17,767 bases of DNA, from positions 1 to 17,767 of the forward strand of contig CAMCTH010000018.1 in NCBI GenBank assembly GCA_945877965.1, written 5' to 3'. Positions 7,033 through 14,189 of this stretch are shown here, in pieces. Every line of letters begins with the position of its first letter. Position 1 is the first letter of the stretch. The position numbers and the translations under genes are program-made. This DNA comes from Planctomicrobium piriforme (GTDB taxonomy: Bacteria; Planctomycetota; Planctomycetia; Pirellulales; PNKZ01). The notes below the pieces were generated by a model that saw nothing but the letters and a program-made list of their open reading frames with translations, did not search any database and was not told where the DNA came from.

Positions 7033-7620
7033 GTGCGCCTTGTGCAACTGACGATCTCACTCGCAGAGTATGAGATCTTCGTTACCGCGGAGTCGCCGGA
7101 CATTCCTCGTTACGACGTTCGATCTGCGGATAACGTCTGCTCCCTGAATGAGGAATTCTTTTTAGGCGACGCGTCGTATCGTCCGTCGTCGTGCCATCGA
7201 GTTGAAATCAGGCATGGCAAGACGGTGATTGCCTGTCGCGTAATTCTGGCAAACGGCGGTGCCGGCGGCGTTAACTCTCACTCTGCATTGGTGCACGACG
7301 AGTGCTGTTTCGTGGCGGTTGGGCCGTATGTTTGTGCACTGTCGCTGCCGTCGCTGAAATTGATTTGGTATACGAAAGCCGACCCGGCGACTTGCTTTGG
7401 CGTTTACGATGCCCCGGCGTTCCAAAGCATCGTTTCACACGGCGAACTTGAGATGGCGCGTTTGAATTATTCGGGCAAGGTACTCTGGACGGCATCCGGC
7501 AGAGACATTTTCTCGGAAGGGTTTGAACTTTACGAGCGGCATGCTGAAGCGGTTGATTTTTACGGCGCGCGATACCGCTTCGATATCGAGACAGGAAGAT
7601 ACGAGATCATTGCGCCCTAA
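7033..7620 (+). CDS. Hypothetical protein, soluble beta-rich
   Basis: A 195-residue protein with no function I can name. It has no signal peptide or membrane helix. The second half contains blade-like repeating strands (CCFVAVGPYVCALSLPSLKL, then SHGELEMARLNYSGKVLWTA, then VDFYGARYRFDIETGRY), suggesting a partial propeller or beta-sandwich fold. I associate SHGELE...SGKVLW...DIF with uncharacterised planctomycete proteins, from memory only. The start is GTG 7033; a second GTG at 7042 is equally possible, and no clear ribosome-binding site is seen. It lies 13 nt after fabF, yet its base composition looks less GC-rich, so it may be an accessory gene that inserted after the fab cluster. Confidence 0.6.
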   Translation: MRLVQLTISLAEYEIFVTAESPDIPRYDVRSADNVCSLNEEFFLGDASYRPSSCHRVEIRHGKTVIACRVILANGGAGGVNSHSALVHDECCFVAVGPYVCALSLPSLKLIWYTKADPATCFGVYDAPAFQSIVSHGELEMARLNYSGKVLWTASGRDIFSEGFELYERHAEAVDFYGARYRFDIETGRYEIIAP

Positions 7621-7634
7621 GCGGCAATGCATAT

Positions 7635-7859
7635 ATGCCCATAACCGCCAAGATCGTCATCACTATTCTTGTTGTGCTGTGGACGATCTTCCTCTGCACG
7701 AAGGGGCGGTGGTGTTTGACCTGGTTTCACGACAGCATCTGGTGTCGCCGCGGCAATCTAATCGGCGAGATCGTGTTTACTCAGGACGGTGAAATCCGAC
7801 CGCTCGGCGTGATCGTCGTCTACGGCTCAATGCTCGGCCTCCTGTGGTTCGTCGACTAA
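7635..7859 (+). CDS. Small membrane protein, unknown
   Basis: The predicted 74-residue protein has two hydrophobic segments, about residues 5-21 (AKIVITILVVLWTIFL) and 56-72 (PLGVIVVYGSMLGLLWFV). A short polar loop between them contains two Cys in WCLTWFHDSIWC. This hairpin topology and an in-frame ATG only 14 nt after the preceding stop make it a plausible gene, probably co-transcribed with it. No ribosome-binding site is evident and no family is recognised. A soluble partner followed by a small membrane protein is a common pairing in accessory loci, but nothing here shows a function. Confidence 0.5.
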   Translation: MPITAKIVITILVVLWTIFLCTKGRWCLTWFHDSIWCRRGNLIGEIVFTQDGEIRPLGVIVVYGSMLGLLWFVD

Positions 7860-8351
7860 TCCGTTCACTCACTGTCTGGAGTCAAAGGCGAACGAGGGAC
7901 CGCTTACGGACACGCGTTCTGCACGTCGCAAATTATTGATGTCTACGCAACGAATGACCTCGTGGCGTCCAACGGAAGCCACGGATCGTCCGGCTTCGCG
8001 TTGCTTCGCCGGGGTCAGTCGACGCGCAGGCATGAACAAGCATCGTGATCGACAAATGTTACAACTTCGAGCGAAAGCCTATCGGGGCAATTGCGCATTT
8101 GTGACTTGCGTCGACGGATGCTTAATGTTGGTGACTTAACGGTCTCCGTAATCCGGTGTGAATGCTCTTACCAAGTCGCTTTCGCGACCGACCTCTTGCT
8201 GTGAGAGAAGTGCTCCCAGTTCTTCTCTTCGCCGGGTGACTGAATAGATCGCCTCCTCGGATTGAGCAGAGTTGGCGACGATGTCGTCGCATCACACGGG
8301 CTTCACCTTTTCCAACCGCATATGGGAAATACGAAGTATGCTTCACGGCTC
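7860..8351. other. Gene-free stretch of about 490 nt
   Basis: No frame on either strand reads as a protein: the longest plus-strand frame (7936-8139) and minus-strand frame (8122-8346) are short and of unconvincing composition. At 7899-7911, ACCGCTTACGGAC matches 12 of 13 bases of the right arm of the inverted repeat at 1329-1341, so a decayed relative of that element may lie here. A 7-bp inverted repeat AGAGAAG/CTTCTCT occurs near 8205-8229. No tRNA or other RNA gene is recognised. Confidence 0.4.
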
Positions 8352-8395
8352 AACGAAAACAGCCCAGGGATTTTGGTCCCTGGGCTGCTTTCGTT
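8352..8395 (-). terminator. Very strong intrinsic terminator, 19-bp stem
   Basis: Arms 8352-8370 and 8377-8395 pair at 18 of 19 positions around a 6-nt loop (TTTTGG on the plus strand); the core CAGCCCAGGGA/TCCCTGGGCTG is perfect. A-rich and T-rich flanks (AACGAAAA and CTTTCGTTTT) make it bidirectional. It lies 43 nt past the stop of the minus-strand lipoprotein gene and probably ends that transcript; it would also stop plus-strand transcription coming from the fab side. Confidence 0.85.
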
Positions 8396-8438
8396 TTGAC
8401 GATCGTGAACGAGCGTTAGGCTCGATTGCGATATTGAT

Positions 8439-9539
8439 TTATCGATACTGTGTGGCCGGATACGGCGAGGTCGTCGGCGGATAGACCGTGGCCGGGCCGG
8501 GTTGTCCGGCGGGGGCGGCAGTCGCCGGGACCGGGGCCGGATAGCGGCTTGCCGTCGCCGGCGGTGCGGCCGATGCCGTGACCGTCGGTTGAGCAGCAGC
8601 CGGATAACCGGTCGTTGCACCCGGATAGGTGCTGGTCGTGCCGGGACGATACGCCGGCGGAGCGGACGCCGTCGTGGCGGCATACGGAGCTGCGCCGGGC
8701 GGGTTCAGTCCGGTCGTTCCGCCGGCCGGAAGAACTTGGCTGGCCGTCGATCGCGAGGCGGTGCCTGCGGTCGCCGCGCCGGACGTGTTCGCCGGTGCAT
8801 ACGGAGCGGCCGAAGCGGTAGCCGTGCCCGAGGTGTTGGCCGGTGCGTACGGCGAGATGCCGGACGGCGGAGCGGCAGAAGCCGGATAACGGCTGGTCGG
8901 CGGTGCGGCACCGTACGGGCTCGCACCCGGAGCGGCGGCGGCTGAGGCGGTCAGCGCGGCCGGAGGAGCCACGGCGGCGGCGTAGGGGTTGGCCGTCGGT
9001 GCTCCGGTAGTCGGAGCCGATGCGGTCGCGCCCGGATACGTCGGGTTGTAGTAGGCCGGCTGCGGCGACGTGGCCGGACGAGTCGCCGCGGCGTAGGGAT
9101 TAGTGCCGGCCGTCGTTGCCGGAGGGGGAGCACCGTACGAAGCCGGAGCGGCTCCGTAGGGCGACGAACCCGGTTGAGCGGCATAGTTGACCGGTGCGGC
9201 ACCGCCGGCAAATGAACCGCCCGCCGGAGCGCCACCGGCACCGACCGAGGCGGTCGATGCGTATTGGTTGCCGCCGACCGAGCCGGGAGCGCGGCTTCCC
9301 GCGCCGCCGTTGTAGTTGTTCGCCAAGGGAGCCGGGCTCGTCGTGCTCGACGGCAGCGCGGCCGTGCCGTTTGCCGGAGGCAAGTTCGGCGGCGTGCTCG
9401 AATAGGTGCTGCCCGGGGGCGACGCCGAAGCGCTCGACCACGGCCAGAGCTTGGGCCACTTGGCTCCGCCCGAGGCGCAGCCGGTGAGACTGAGGCAACA
9501 ACTCAAAATGACGAAATTCTTCGCCCAGCACGCTCGCAT
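8439..9539 (-). CDS. Ala/Pro/Thr-rich repetitive lipoprotein
   Basis: The protein has 366 residues, starting at ATG 9539. That start gives a lipoprotein signal peptide, MRACWAKNFVILSCCLSLTG, with a lipobox LTGC and lipidation at Cys21; AAAGGA on the minus strand (9548-9553) sits 8 nt upstream. The frame stays open upstream but that extension lacks a signal and is Arg-rich noise. After Cys21 the chain is low complexity: Ala, Pro, Ser, Thr, Gly and Tyr. Short motifs recur: SPYGAAP (126-132, 207-213), NPYAAA (147-152, 184-189), PYAPANTSG (230-238, 246-254), TYPGAT (167-172, 304-309) and SRYPA (216-220, 331-335). It is probably an extended, disordered surface or periplasmic polymer; function unknown. 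It is transcribed alone. Confidence 0.8.
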   Translation of the reverse strand: MRACWAKNFVILSCCLSLTGCASGGAKWPKLWPWSSASASPPGSTYSSTPPNLPPANGTAALPSSTTSPAPLANNYNGGAGSRAPGSVGGNQYASTASVGAGGAPAGGSFAGGAAPVNYAAQPGSSPYGAAPASYGAPPPATTAGTNPYAAATRPATSPQPAYYNPTYPGATASAPTTGAPTANPYAAAVAPPAALTASAAAAPGASPYGAAPPTSRYPASAAPPSGISPYAPANTSGTATASAAPYAPANTSGAATAGTASRSTASQVLPAGGTTGLNPPGAAPYAATTASAPPAYRPGTTSTYPGATTGYPAAAQPTVTASAAPPATASRYPAPVPATAAPAGQPGPATVYPPTTSPYPATQYR

Positions 9540-9877
9540 GGGAAGCGTCCTTTGCAAAATCACGCCGGTTAACGAGACGCAGCGTCGCGACTCCGTGTCG
9601 CGATAATTGCCGCGCGTCGTGCGGGCCGTGAGACGTGTGTTTCGGAAGTGACTCATCCGCCGCGCTTCGTGCGTCGGCCGATGAGCGAGATCGAGCATGT
9701 TCCTGCGCTGCGATGAAGCAGGCCGCGGCTGCGAATGAATCGCAACCCACGTACAAAACTCCACCGCAGTGGGGCGGGAGTATAGCGAGCGCGGCGCGGC
9801 GGTCAACGTCAGTTTAGGACGGATACCGATGAAATATTAAGAATTTACATCGCCGGCAGGGCCGGCAGGCGCATAAA
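9540..9877. other. Leader and spacer upstream of the lipoprotein gene
   Basis: No convincing gene is seen. The segment next to 9539 holds the lipoprotein ribosome-binding site on the minus strand. No clear -35/-10 pair was found. A short direct repeat GCCGGCAGG occurs twice side by side at about 9852-9869. Confidence 0.4.
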
Positions 9878-9963
9878 AAATCAGAAGTCGAAAATCAGAC
9901 GTCAGAGAGGATCGATCGCAGCACGCGATCGTCTCTGGACTTCCAACGTTCGACTTCTGATTT
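9871..9963 (-). terminator. Composite inverted repeat with T-run downstream of sodA
   Basis: A perfect 15-nt outer stem pairs 9878-9892 (AAATCAGAAGTCGAA) with 9949-9963. An inner imperfect stem pairs GTCAGAGAGGATCG (9901-9914) with CGATCGTCTCTGGAC (9926-9940). Read on the minus strand, the outer stem ends in TTTTTT, 24 nt past the sodA stop, so it can act as a terminator. The variants of the motif TCAGAAGTC/GACTTCTGA repeated in both arms suggest a dispersed repeat recruited as a terminator. Confidence 0.65.
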
Positions 9964-9986
9964 CTAACTTTTGATTTCTGACTTCG

Positions 9987-10601
9987 TTACGCCGTGGCCT
10001 TGGCGTACCGTTCGCCGACCTTGGCCCAGTTGATGACGTTGAAGAACGCGGCGGCGTAATCGGCGCGGCGGTTCTGATAGTTCAAGTAATAAGCATGTTC
10101 CCACACGTCGAGCCCGAGCAACGGCGTGTTGCCGGTCATCCACGGGCTGTCTTGGTTCGGCAGCTTCTCGATGATGACCTTCTTGTTCTTGTCCAAGCTC
10201 AGCCAAGCCCAACCGCTGCCGAATTGGCCGAGGGCCGCCTTAACGAAGTCTTCTTTGAACTTGGCGAAGCCGCCGAGGTCCTTCGTGATCGCATCGGCAA
10301 TCGGGCCGGTCGGCTCGCCGCCGGCGTTCGGCGCCATGATCGTCCAGAAGATCGAGTGGTTCGAGTGTCCGCCGCCGTTGTTGCGCACGACGGTGCGGAT
10401 CGCTTCCGGCACCTTGTCGAGGCTCTTGATGAGATCGCAGACCGATTGGTTGCCCAAATCCGTGTCCTTGATCGCGTTGTTCAGATTGGTGATGTACGTC
10501 TGGTGATGCTTCGTGTGATGGATTTCCATCGTCTTGGCATCAATGTGCGGTTCCAGGGCGTTGTAGGCGTACGGCAATGCGGGCAGCGTGTATTCCGGCA
10601 T
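9987..10601 (-). CDS. sodA: Manganese superoxide dismutase
   Basis: The protein of 204 residues converts superoxide to oxygen and hydrogen peroxide in the cytoplasm. Metal ligands are His28 (MEIHHTKHHQTY), His82 (GGGHSNHSIFW), Asp165 and His169 (DVWEHAYYLNYQNRRADY). The manganese-type signature is present: glycine at 77-79 before the second His rather than the Gln of iron enzymes, and Gln150 in the C-terminal domain (LPNQDSPWM). There is no signal peptide. The ATG at 10601 is preceded on the minus strand by GGAG 9 nt away. It is monocistronic, with a candidate promoter just upstream and a hairpin with T-run downstream. Confidence 0.95.
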   Translation of the reverse strand: MPEYTLPALPYAYNALEPHIDAKTMEIHHTKHHQTYITNLNNAIKDTDLGNQSVCDLIKSLDKVPEAIRTVVRNNGGGHSNHSIFWTIMAPNAGGEPTGPIADAITKDLGGFAKFKEDFVKAALGQFGSGWAWLSLDKNKKVIIEKLPNQDSPWMTGNTPLLGLDVWEHAYYLNYQNRRADYAAAFFNVINWAKVGERYAKATA

Positions 10602-10648
10602 GACGATTCACTCCAGGCCGCCGCAACGGCGACCGACGAGACATAGAA

Positions 10649-10668
10649 GGCGGAACAAGATTTCCGCC
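10649..10668 (-). other. Hairpin in the sodA leader
   Basis: Perfect 7-bp arms GGCGGAA (10649-10655) and TTCCGCC (10662-10668) enclose a 6-nt loop. It lies 48-67 nt before the sodA ATG, at or next to the predicted transcription start, and could stabilise the mRNA 5' end or act as an operator dyad. Confidence 0.5.
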
Positions 10669-10669
10669 G

Positions 10670-10698
10670 AACATACCGCAATCCGACGCGGTTTTCAA
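10670..10698 (-). promoter_or_regulatory. Candidate sodA promoter
   Basis: On the minus strand, TTGAAA (10698-10693) and TATGTT (10675-10670) are spaced by 17 nt, a good sigma70-type match. It gives a leader of about 60 nt. No Fur- or SoxS-like site was recognised. Confidence 0.6.
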
Positions 10699-10826
10699 TC
10701 GGCCGAGCGGTCCGTCGACGACGACGAGATTCCCACTTGCAAGGTGTCGGGGTCGAAATGCCGCGACCGCACAAGCGTCAGGTTGCGAAACGATCAGATT
10801 GATCGCCAGACGGCAACTTCGGTGCT

Positions 10827-13124
10827 TTAGTGAGCCGAAGTTTGAGCTTCGTTCGTGCCGCCGCCGGCGAAGAGGCCGACGAGGTTGTGCCAGAGTCCGC
10901 CGGCTTCTTCCGTCACCGCTTCGACGCCGCCGACGTCGACCGCCAAGAGGTACGACCGCAAGCTGACGACCAACTGGCGGGCTCGCTCCAACGCGTCGGC
11001 CGTCCGACGTTCGCGGCTCTTCAGCGGGCTGATACTGACGGCAATTCGCGTGCGCTTGAAGACGGCCCGCGGATTGTTTTCCGGTGCGAACGACTCTTCG
11101 TGCAGCGAAATGTCCATGATGAGACGAATGCTGCGATCGGCGCCGCGGCGGAACAGCGGGCCGCCTTTCTCGCCGTCGAGCCGCAGTTGCACGCGGTTCC
11201 GATCGGTGAGCAGAATATCGGCATGATGATCGGCGACGAAGCCCTTGAGCTTCTCGACGTTCCGCTCGAGCGGCGAGTCGCTCGTCATTTCTCGCTTCAA
11301 CAGCGTGTTGCCGACAAGGCGTTTCTTCGAAGCCGCAGCCGTCGGCTTGGCTTCATCTTCACGAACGTCGCCGCCGACGCCGAGTTGCACCAAGCGATTA
11401 CGGCCCGTCTCTTTGGCCTGCATCAATGCGCGGTCTGACCGACGCAGCAACGTCTCGGGCGTATCGCCCGGTTGAATCTCCGTGACGCCGAAGCTGGCCG
11501 TCACGCAACGATCGCCGAGCGACGTGTGCCGCACCATGCTGAAGGCGATCCGAATCTCTTCGGCCCGTTGAGCCGCCGTGGCGTTGTCGCAATCGGCGCA
11601 CAGCAAGGCGAACTCTTCGCCGCCGTAACGCGCGACCAAGTCGCCGGCTCGCGAAAAGGTCTTCATCATCTGCGCGATGCTTTGAATCACCTGATCGCCG
11701 GCTTGGTGGCCGTAGGTATCGTTGATGCTCTTGAACCGATCGATGTCGGTCATGATCAAGCTGCAAGGCCGCTTCGTCTCGCGATGCGCTTGCACAAACT
11801 CGGCCGACACGCGATCGAACTCGGCGCGGTTGGCTGCTTGCGTGAGCGGATCTTTCGTCGCCTTGTCGTGCAAGGTTTGGCAGCGCTCTTCGAGCGAGAT
11901 CTCGGACGTCACGTCGTGCAGCAGCAGCGTCACGCCGATGACCGTGCCGTTGGCGTCGGCGACGGGCGAGGCCGTCATGTCGACTGCGGCGCTTCGACCT
12001 TCGCGTCCGCCCACGTGGAGCCGACGCGACCATTGCACGCCGGTCCGCAACGCGGCGGCCACCGGGCAATCGTTCTCGGCGATCGGTTGATCTTTTTCGT
12101 CGCGCAACTGCATCAAGCTCGGCACGAACTGATGCGTTCGCACGCTCTTGCCGGAAACACCGGTGAGTCGTTCGACGCCGCGGTTCCAGGCCAACACTTT
12201 GCGACCGGCGTCGATGAATATCACGCCGTCGTGCATGTTGTCGACGAGCTTTTGTTGGAACAGCGCTTCAGTCGAGACAGGACCGCCGATAGACGGTTGC
12301 AAGTCGCCCCGTCGCCACTGGCTGTTCACCCAGTCGGGATGAATGGTCACCAGCCAGCGTTGCGAGGCGCGCTCGAGCATCGCCAGCGGGTCTTTTTCCA
12401 AGAGCTTGCTGAAGACGGTGACCATGTCGGGATCGAATTGCGTTCCCGCACAGCGGTACAGCTCATCGAACGCGCGTTGCACCGACATCGCCCGACGATA
12501 AACGTGATCGCTCGTCATGGCGTCGAAGGCATCGACGACCGCGAGCATCCGCGAGCCGAGCGGCAAATCTTCGCCGCGTCGATCGCCGTCGCCCCGCGTC
12601 CCGTCGAACCAGCACCGCGTGTTGCGAATGACGTCGAGCACCGCCTCCGAGGCGCAACTGCCGCGCAGGATCTGCTCGCCCATCAGCCAGTGGCAGTTCA
12701 TGATCAGCGACTCTTGCGCCGTCAGGGCCCCCGGCTTGCTCAGAATCGAATCGAGCACGCCGATCTTGCCGACGTCGTGCAGCAGGGCCGCCAGCTCCAG
12801 ATCGTCGCGCATTTCGTCGGGCAGGCCCATCAGCTCGGACCAACCGGAGCAACTGAGCGCGACGCGCAGACAGTGCTGAGCCGTCGGTTCGTGCTTCCAC
12901 CGCATGGCGGCGAACAAACTCGACGCAACTCCCAGTCGGGCTTCGACCAACCGTCGGGCCGTCTCGTCGGAATCGACGATGTTCGGAGCTCGACCGTCGA
13001 GCGACTCCCAGTCGTGCATGAGCGACGACAAGCGCGCAAGCCGGCCTTCCGTCGCAGCAGAGACAATCTCTGCCTCGGCGGGCGACGTCGCGGTCAGGCC
13101 GGGCGTCGTCGGTCGGTTCTCCAT
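10827..13124 (-). CDS. HD-GYP-like / PAS / GGDEF signalling protein (probable diguanylate cyclase)
   Basis: The 765-residue soluble protein has four parts. Residues about 60-260 resemble an HD-GYP domain: His84, HDVGK (116-120), His145 and Asp198 in DAFDAMTSDHVYRR are kept, but the second His-His-Glu/GYP signature is replaced by NTRCWFDGTRGD (168-179), so phosphodiesterase activity is doubtful. Residues about 285-410 form a PAS sensor (NMHDGVIFIDAGRKVLAWNR). Residues about 420-580 are GGDEF with active-site GGEEF (501-505) and an RxxD inhibitory site (Arg492-Asp495), expected to make cyclic di-GMP with product inhibition. The last 180 residues are a domain I cannot name. Both the start (ATG 13124) and the single-gene setting look firm; a short hairpin spans the stop. 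Confidence 0.9.
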   Translation of the reverse strand: MENRPTTPGLTATSPAEAEIVSAATEGRLARLSSLMHDWESLDGRAPNIVDSDETARRLVEARLGVASSLFAAMRWKHEPTAQHCLRVALSCSGWSELMGLPDEMRDDLELAALLHDVGKIGVLDSILSKPGALTAQESLIMNCHWLMGEQILRGSCASEAVLDVIRNTRCWFDGTRGDGDRRGEDLPLGSRMLAVVDAFDAMTSDHVYRRAMSVQRAFDELYRCAGTQFDPDMVTVFSKLLEKDPLAMLERASQRWLVTIHPDWVNSQWRRGDLQPSIGGPVSTEALFQQKLVDNMHDGVIFIDAGRKVLAWNRGVERLTGVSGKSVRTHQFVPSLMQLRDEKDQPIAENDCPVAAALRTGVQWSRRLHVGGREGRSAAVDMTASPVADANGTVIGVTLLLHDVTSEISLEERCQTLHDKATKDPLTQAANRAEFDRVSAEFVQAHRETKRPCSLIMTDIDRFKSINDTYGHQAGDQVIQSIAQMMKTFSRAGDLVARYGGEEFALLCADCDNATAAQRAEEIRIAFSMVRHTSLGDRCVTASFGVTEIQPGDTPETLLRRSDRALMQAKETGRNRLVQLGVGGDVREDEAKPTAAASKKRLVGNTLLKREMTSDSPLERNVEKLKGFVADHHADILLTDRNRVQLRLDGEKGGPLFRRGADRSIRLIMDISLHEESFAPENNPRAVFKRTRIAVSISPLKSRERRTADALERARQLVVSLRSYLLAVDVGGVEAVTEEAGGLWHNLVGLFAGGGTNEAQTSAH

Positions 13125-13167
13125 GCGCAGACGGTCCTGGGTGGCAATCGATGTGGGTTGCTACCAA

Positions 13168-13195
13168 AACCTAGTTCAACACCGGGCATTGGCAA
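13168..13195 (-). promoter_or_regulatory. Weak candidate promoter for the GGDEF gene
   Basis: On the minus strand, TTGCCA (13195-13190) and TAGGTT (13173-13168) are spaced by 16 nt, about 44 nt before the ATG. The region 13125-13379 is a divergent spacer shared with the FAH-family gene and contains no other gene. Confidence 0.3.
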
Positions 13196-13368
13196 AACAC
13201 GGGAGGTAAGACGGGCGACAACGGTCGCGCAGCGGCGACTTTTTGTTCCGGTCGTGCAGGCCGTAACGATTGTGCAGTCGTGCGAACGTGCACGCCGGTC
13301 GCTTGTCTCCCGCGCGGAGTTCGACTACCTTGCGGCTACGTTCGCCGGAATGATTTTGAAACCTCTGC

Positions 13369-13372
13369 GGAG
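13369..13372 (+). promoter_or_regulatory. Ribosome-binding site fixing the FAH-family start
   Basis: GGAG lies 7 nt before GTG 13380. The in-frame ATG at 13350 has no such motif, so GTG is preferred. Confidence 0.6.
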
Positions 13373-13379
13373 TTCCGCC

Positions 13380-14189
13380 GTGAAGCTCGTCACTTATCTC
13401 AGCCCGACCGGACCGCGCGTCGCCGCCGTCCGTGGTAACGATTACATCGATTTGAACCAAGCCGATGCTTCGTTACCGGCGACGTTGAAAGAGTTGATCG
13501 CGCTCGGCCCGGAGAAACTCGCGCAGGCGGCGGCCGCCGCACTAAAGGGAACGCCGCTTGCCGGTAAGCCCCGTTTGCTGGCGCCGATCCCCGATCCACA
13601 AAAGGTGATCTGCATCGGGCTCAATTATGCCGATCATGCGAAAGAAAGCGGTCAAGAGCCGCCGAACGAGCCGGTCGTCTTCAGTAAGTTCCCGACGGCC
13701 GTCGCCGCACATGACGATCCGGTCGTCCTGCCGAAGTTGAGCCACGAAGTCGATTACGAAGCGGAACTCGTCGTCGTCATCGGCCGCGGCGGGCGCGACA
13801 TTCCGTTGTCGAAGGCCTACGAGCACGTTGCCGGTTACTGTCCGGGACACGACGTTTCGGCCCGCGATTGGCAACTTCACAAGCCCGGCAAGCAATGGCT
13901 GCTCGGCAAGACATTCGACACGTTCGCTCCGTTCGGACCGGCTCTGACGACCGCCGACGAAGTTCCGAACCCGGGCGACCTGCGGATTCAGCTCCGCGTT
14001 AACGGTGCGACGTTGCAAGACTCGAGCACCAAGCAACTCATCTTCAAAATTGATGAATTGATCGCGTATGTCTCGCAGGTTTGCACGTTGCTGCCGGGCG
14101 ACGTGATTTTTACCGGCACGCCGCCGGGCGTCGGGGCAGCCCGCAAGCCGCCGCTCTATTTGAAGCCGGGCGACGTCGCGGAAGTCTAA
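13380..14189 (+). CDS. Fumarylacetoacetate hydrolase family protein, C-terminus cut by an in-frame TAA
   Basis: The protein has 269 residues. FAH-family enzymes hydrolyse, isomerise or decarboxylate acylpyruvate-type diketo acids; the exact substrate is not readable. The fold begins MKLVTYLSPTGPRVAAV. The core motif CIGLNYADHAKES is at 78-90. Divalent-metal ligands are Glu127 and Glu129 (HEVDYEAELVVVIGR) and Asp158 (HDVSARDWQ). GKTFDTFAPFGPA and DVIFTGTPPGVG are family-typical. The catalytic core is complete. At LKPGDVAEV the frame meets TAA (14187-14189) where homologues continue, and the expected tail IERLGTLRN is encoded directly behind it. The TAA overlaps the stop of the convergent methyltransferase gene. 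The frame open on this strand before 13350 is antisense to the GGDEF gene and is not coding. Confidence 0.88.
   Translation: MKLVTYLSPTGPRVAAVRGNDYIDLNQADASLPATLKELIALGPEKLAQAAAAALKGTPLAGKPRLLAPIPDPQKVICIGLNYADHAKESGQEPPNEPVVFSKFPTAVAAHDDPVVLPKLSHEVDYEAELVVVIGRGGRDIPLSKAYEHVAGYCPGHDVSARDWQLHKPGKQWLLGKTFDTFAPFGPALTTADEVPNPGDLRIQLRVNGATLQDSSTKQLIFKIDELIAYVSQVCTLLPGDVIFTGTPPGVGAARKPPLYLKPGDVAEV

Noticed and set aside
7936..8139. Possible 67-residue protein
   Set aside because: No ribosome-binding site, unconvincing composition and no recognisable motif.
9540..9806. Upstream extension of the lipoprotein frame
   Set aside because: It lacks a signal peptide and is Arg-rich; the lipobox only works from ATG 9539, which also has a ribosome-binding site.
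10815..10842. Hairpin AACTTCGG/CCGAAGTT as a terminator of the GGDEF gene
   Set aside because: It spans the stop codon itself and has no T-run, so termination cannot be claimed.
11472..13349. In-frame extension upstream of the FAH-family gene
   Set aside because: It is antisense to the HD-GYP-like/GGDEF gene and His/Arg/Gln-rich. The enzyme clearly starts at MKLVTY with a ribosome-binding site at 13369.
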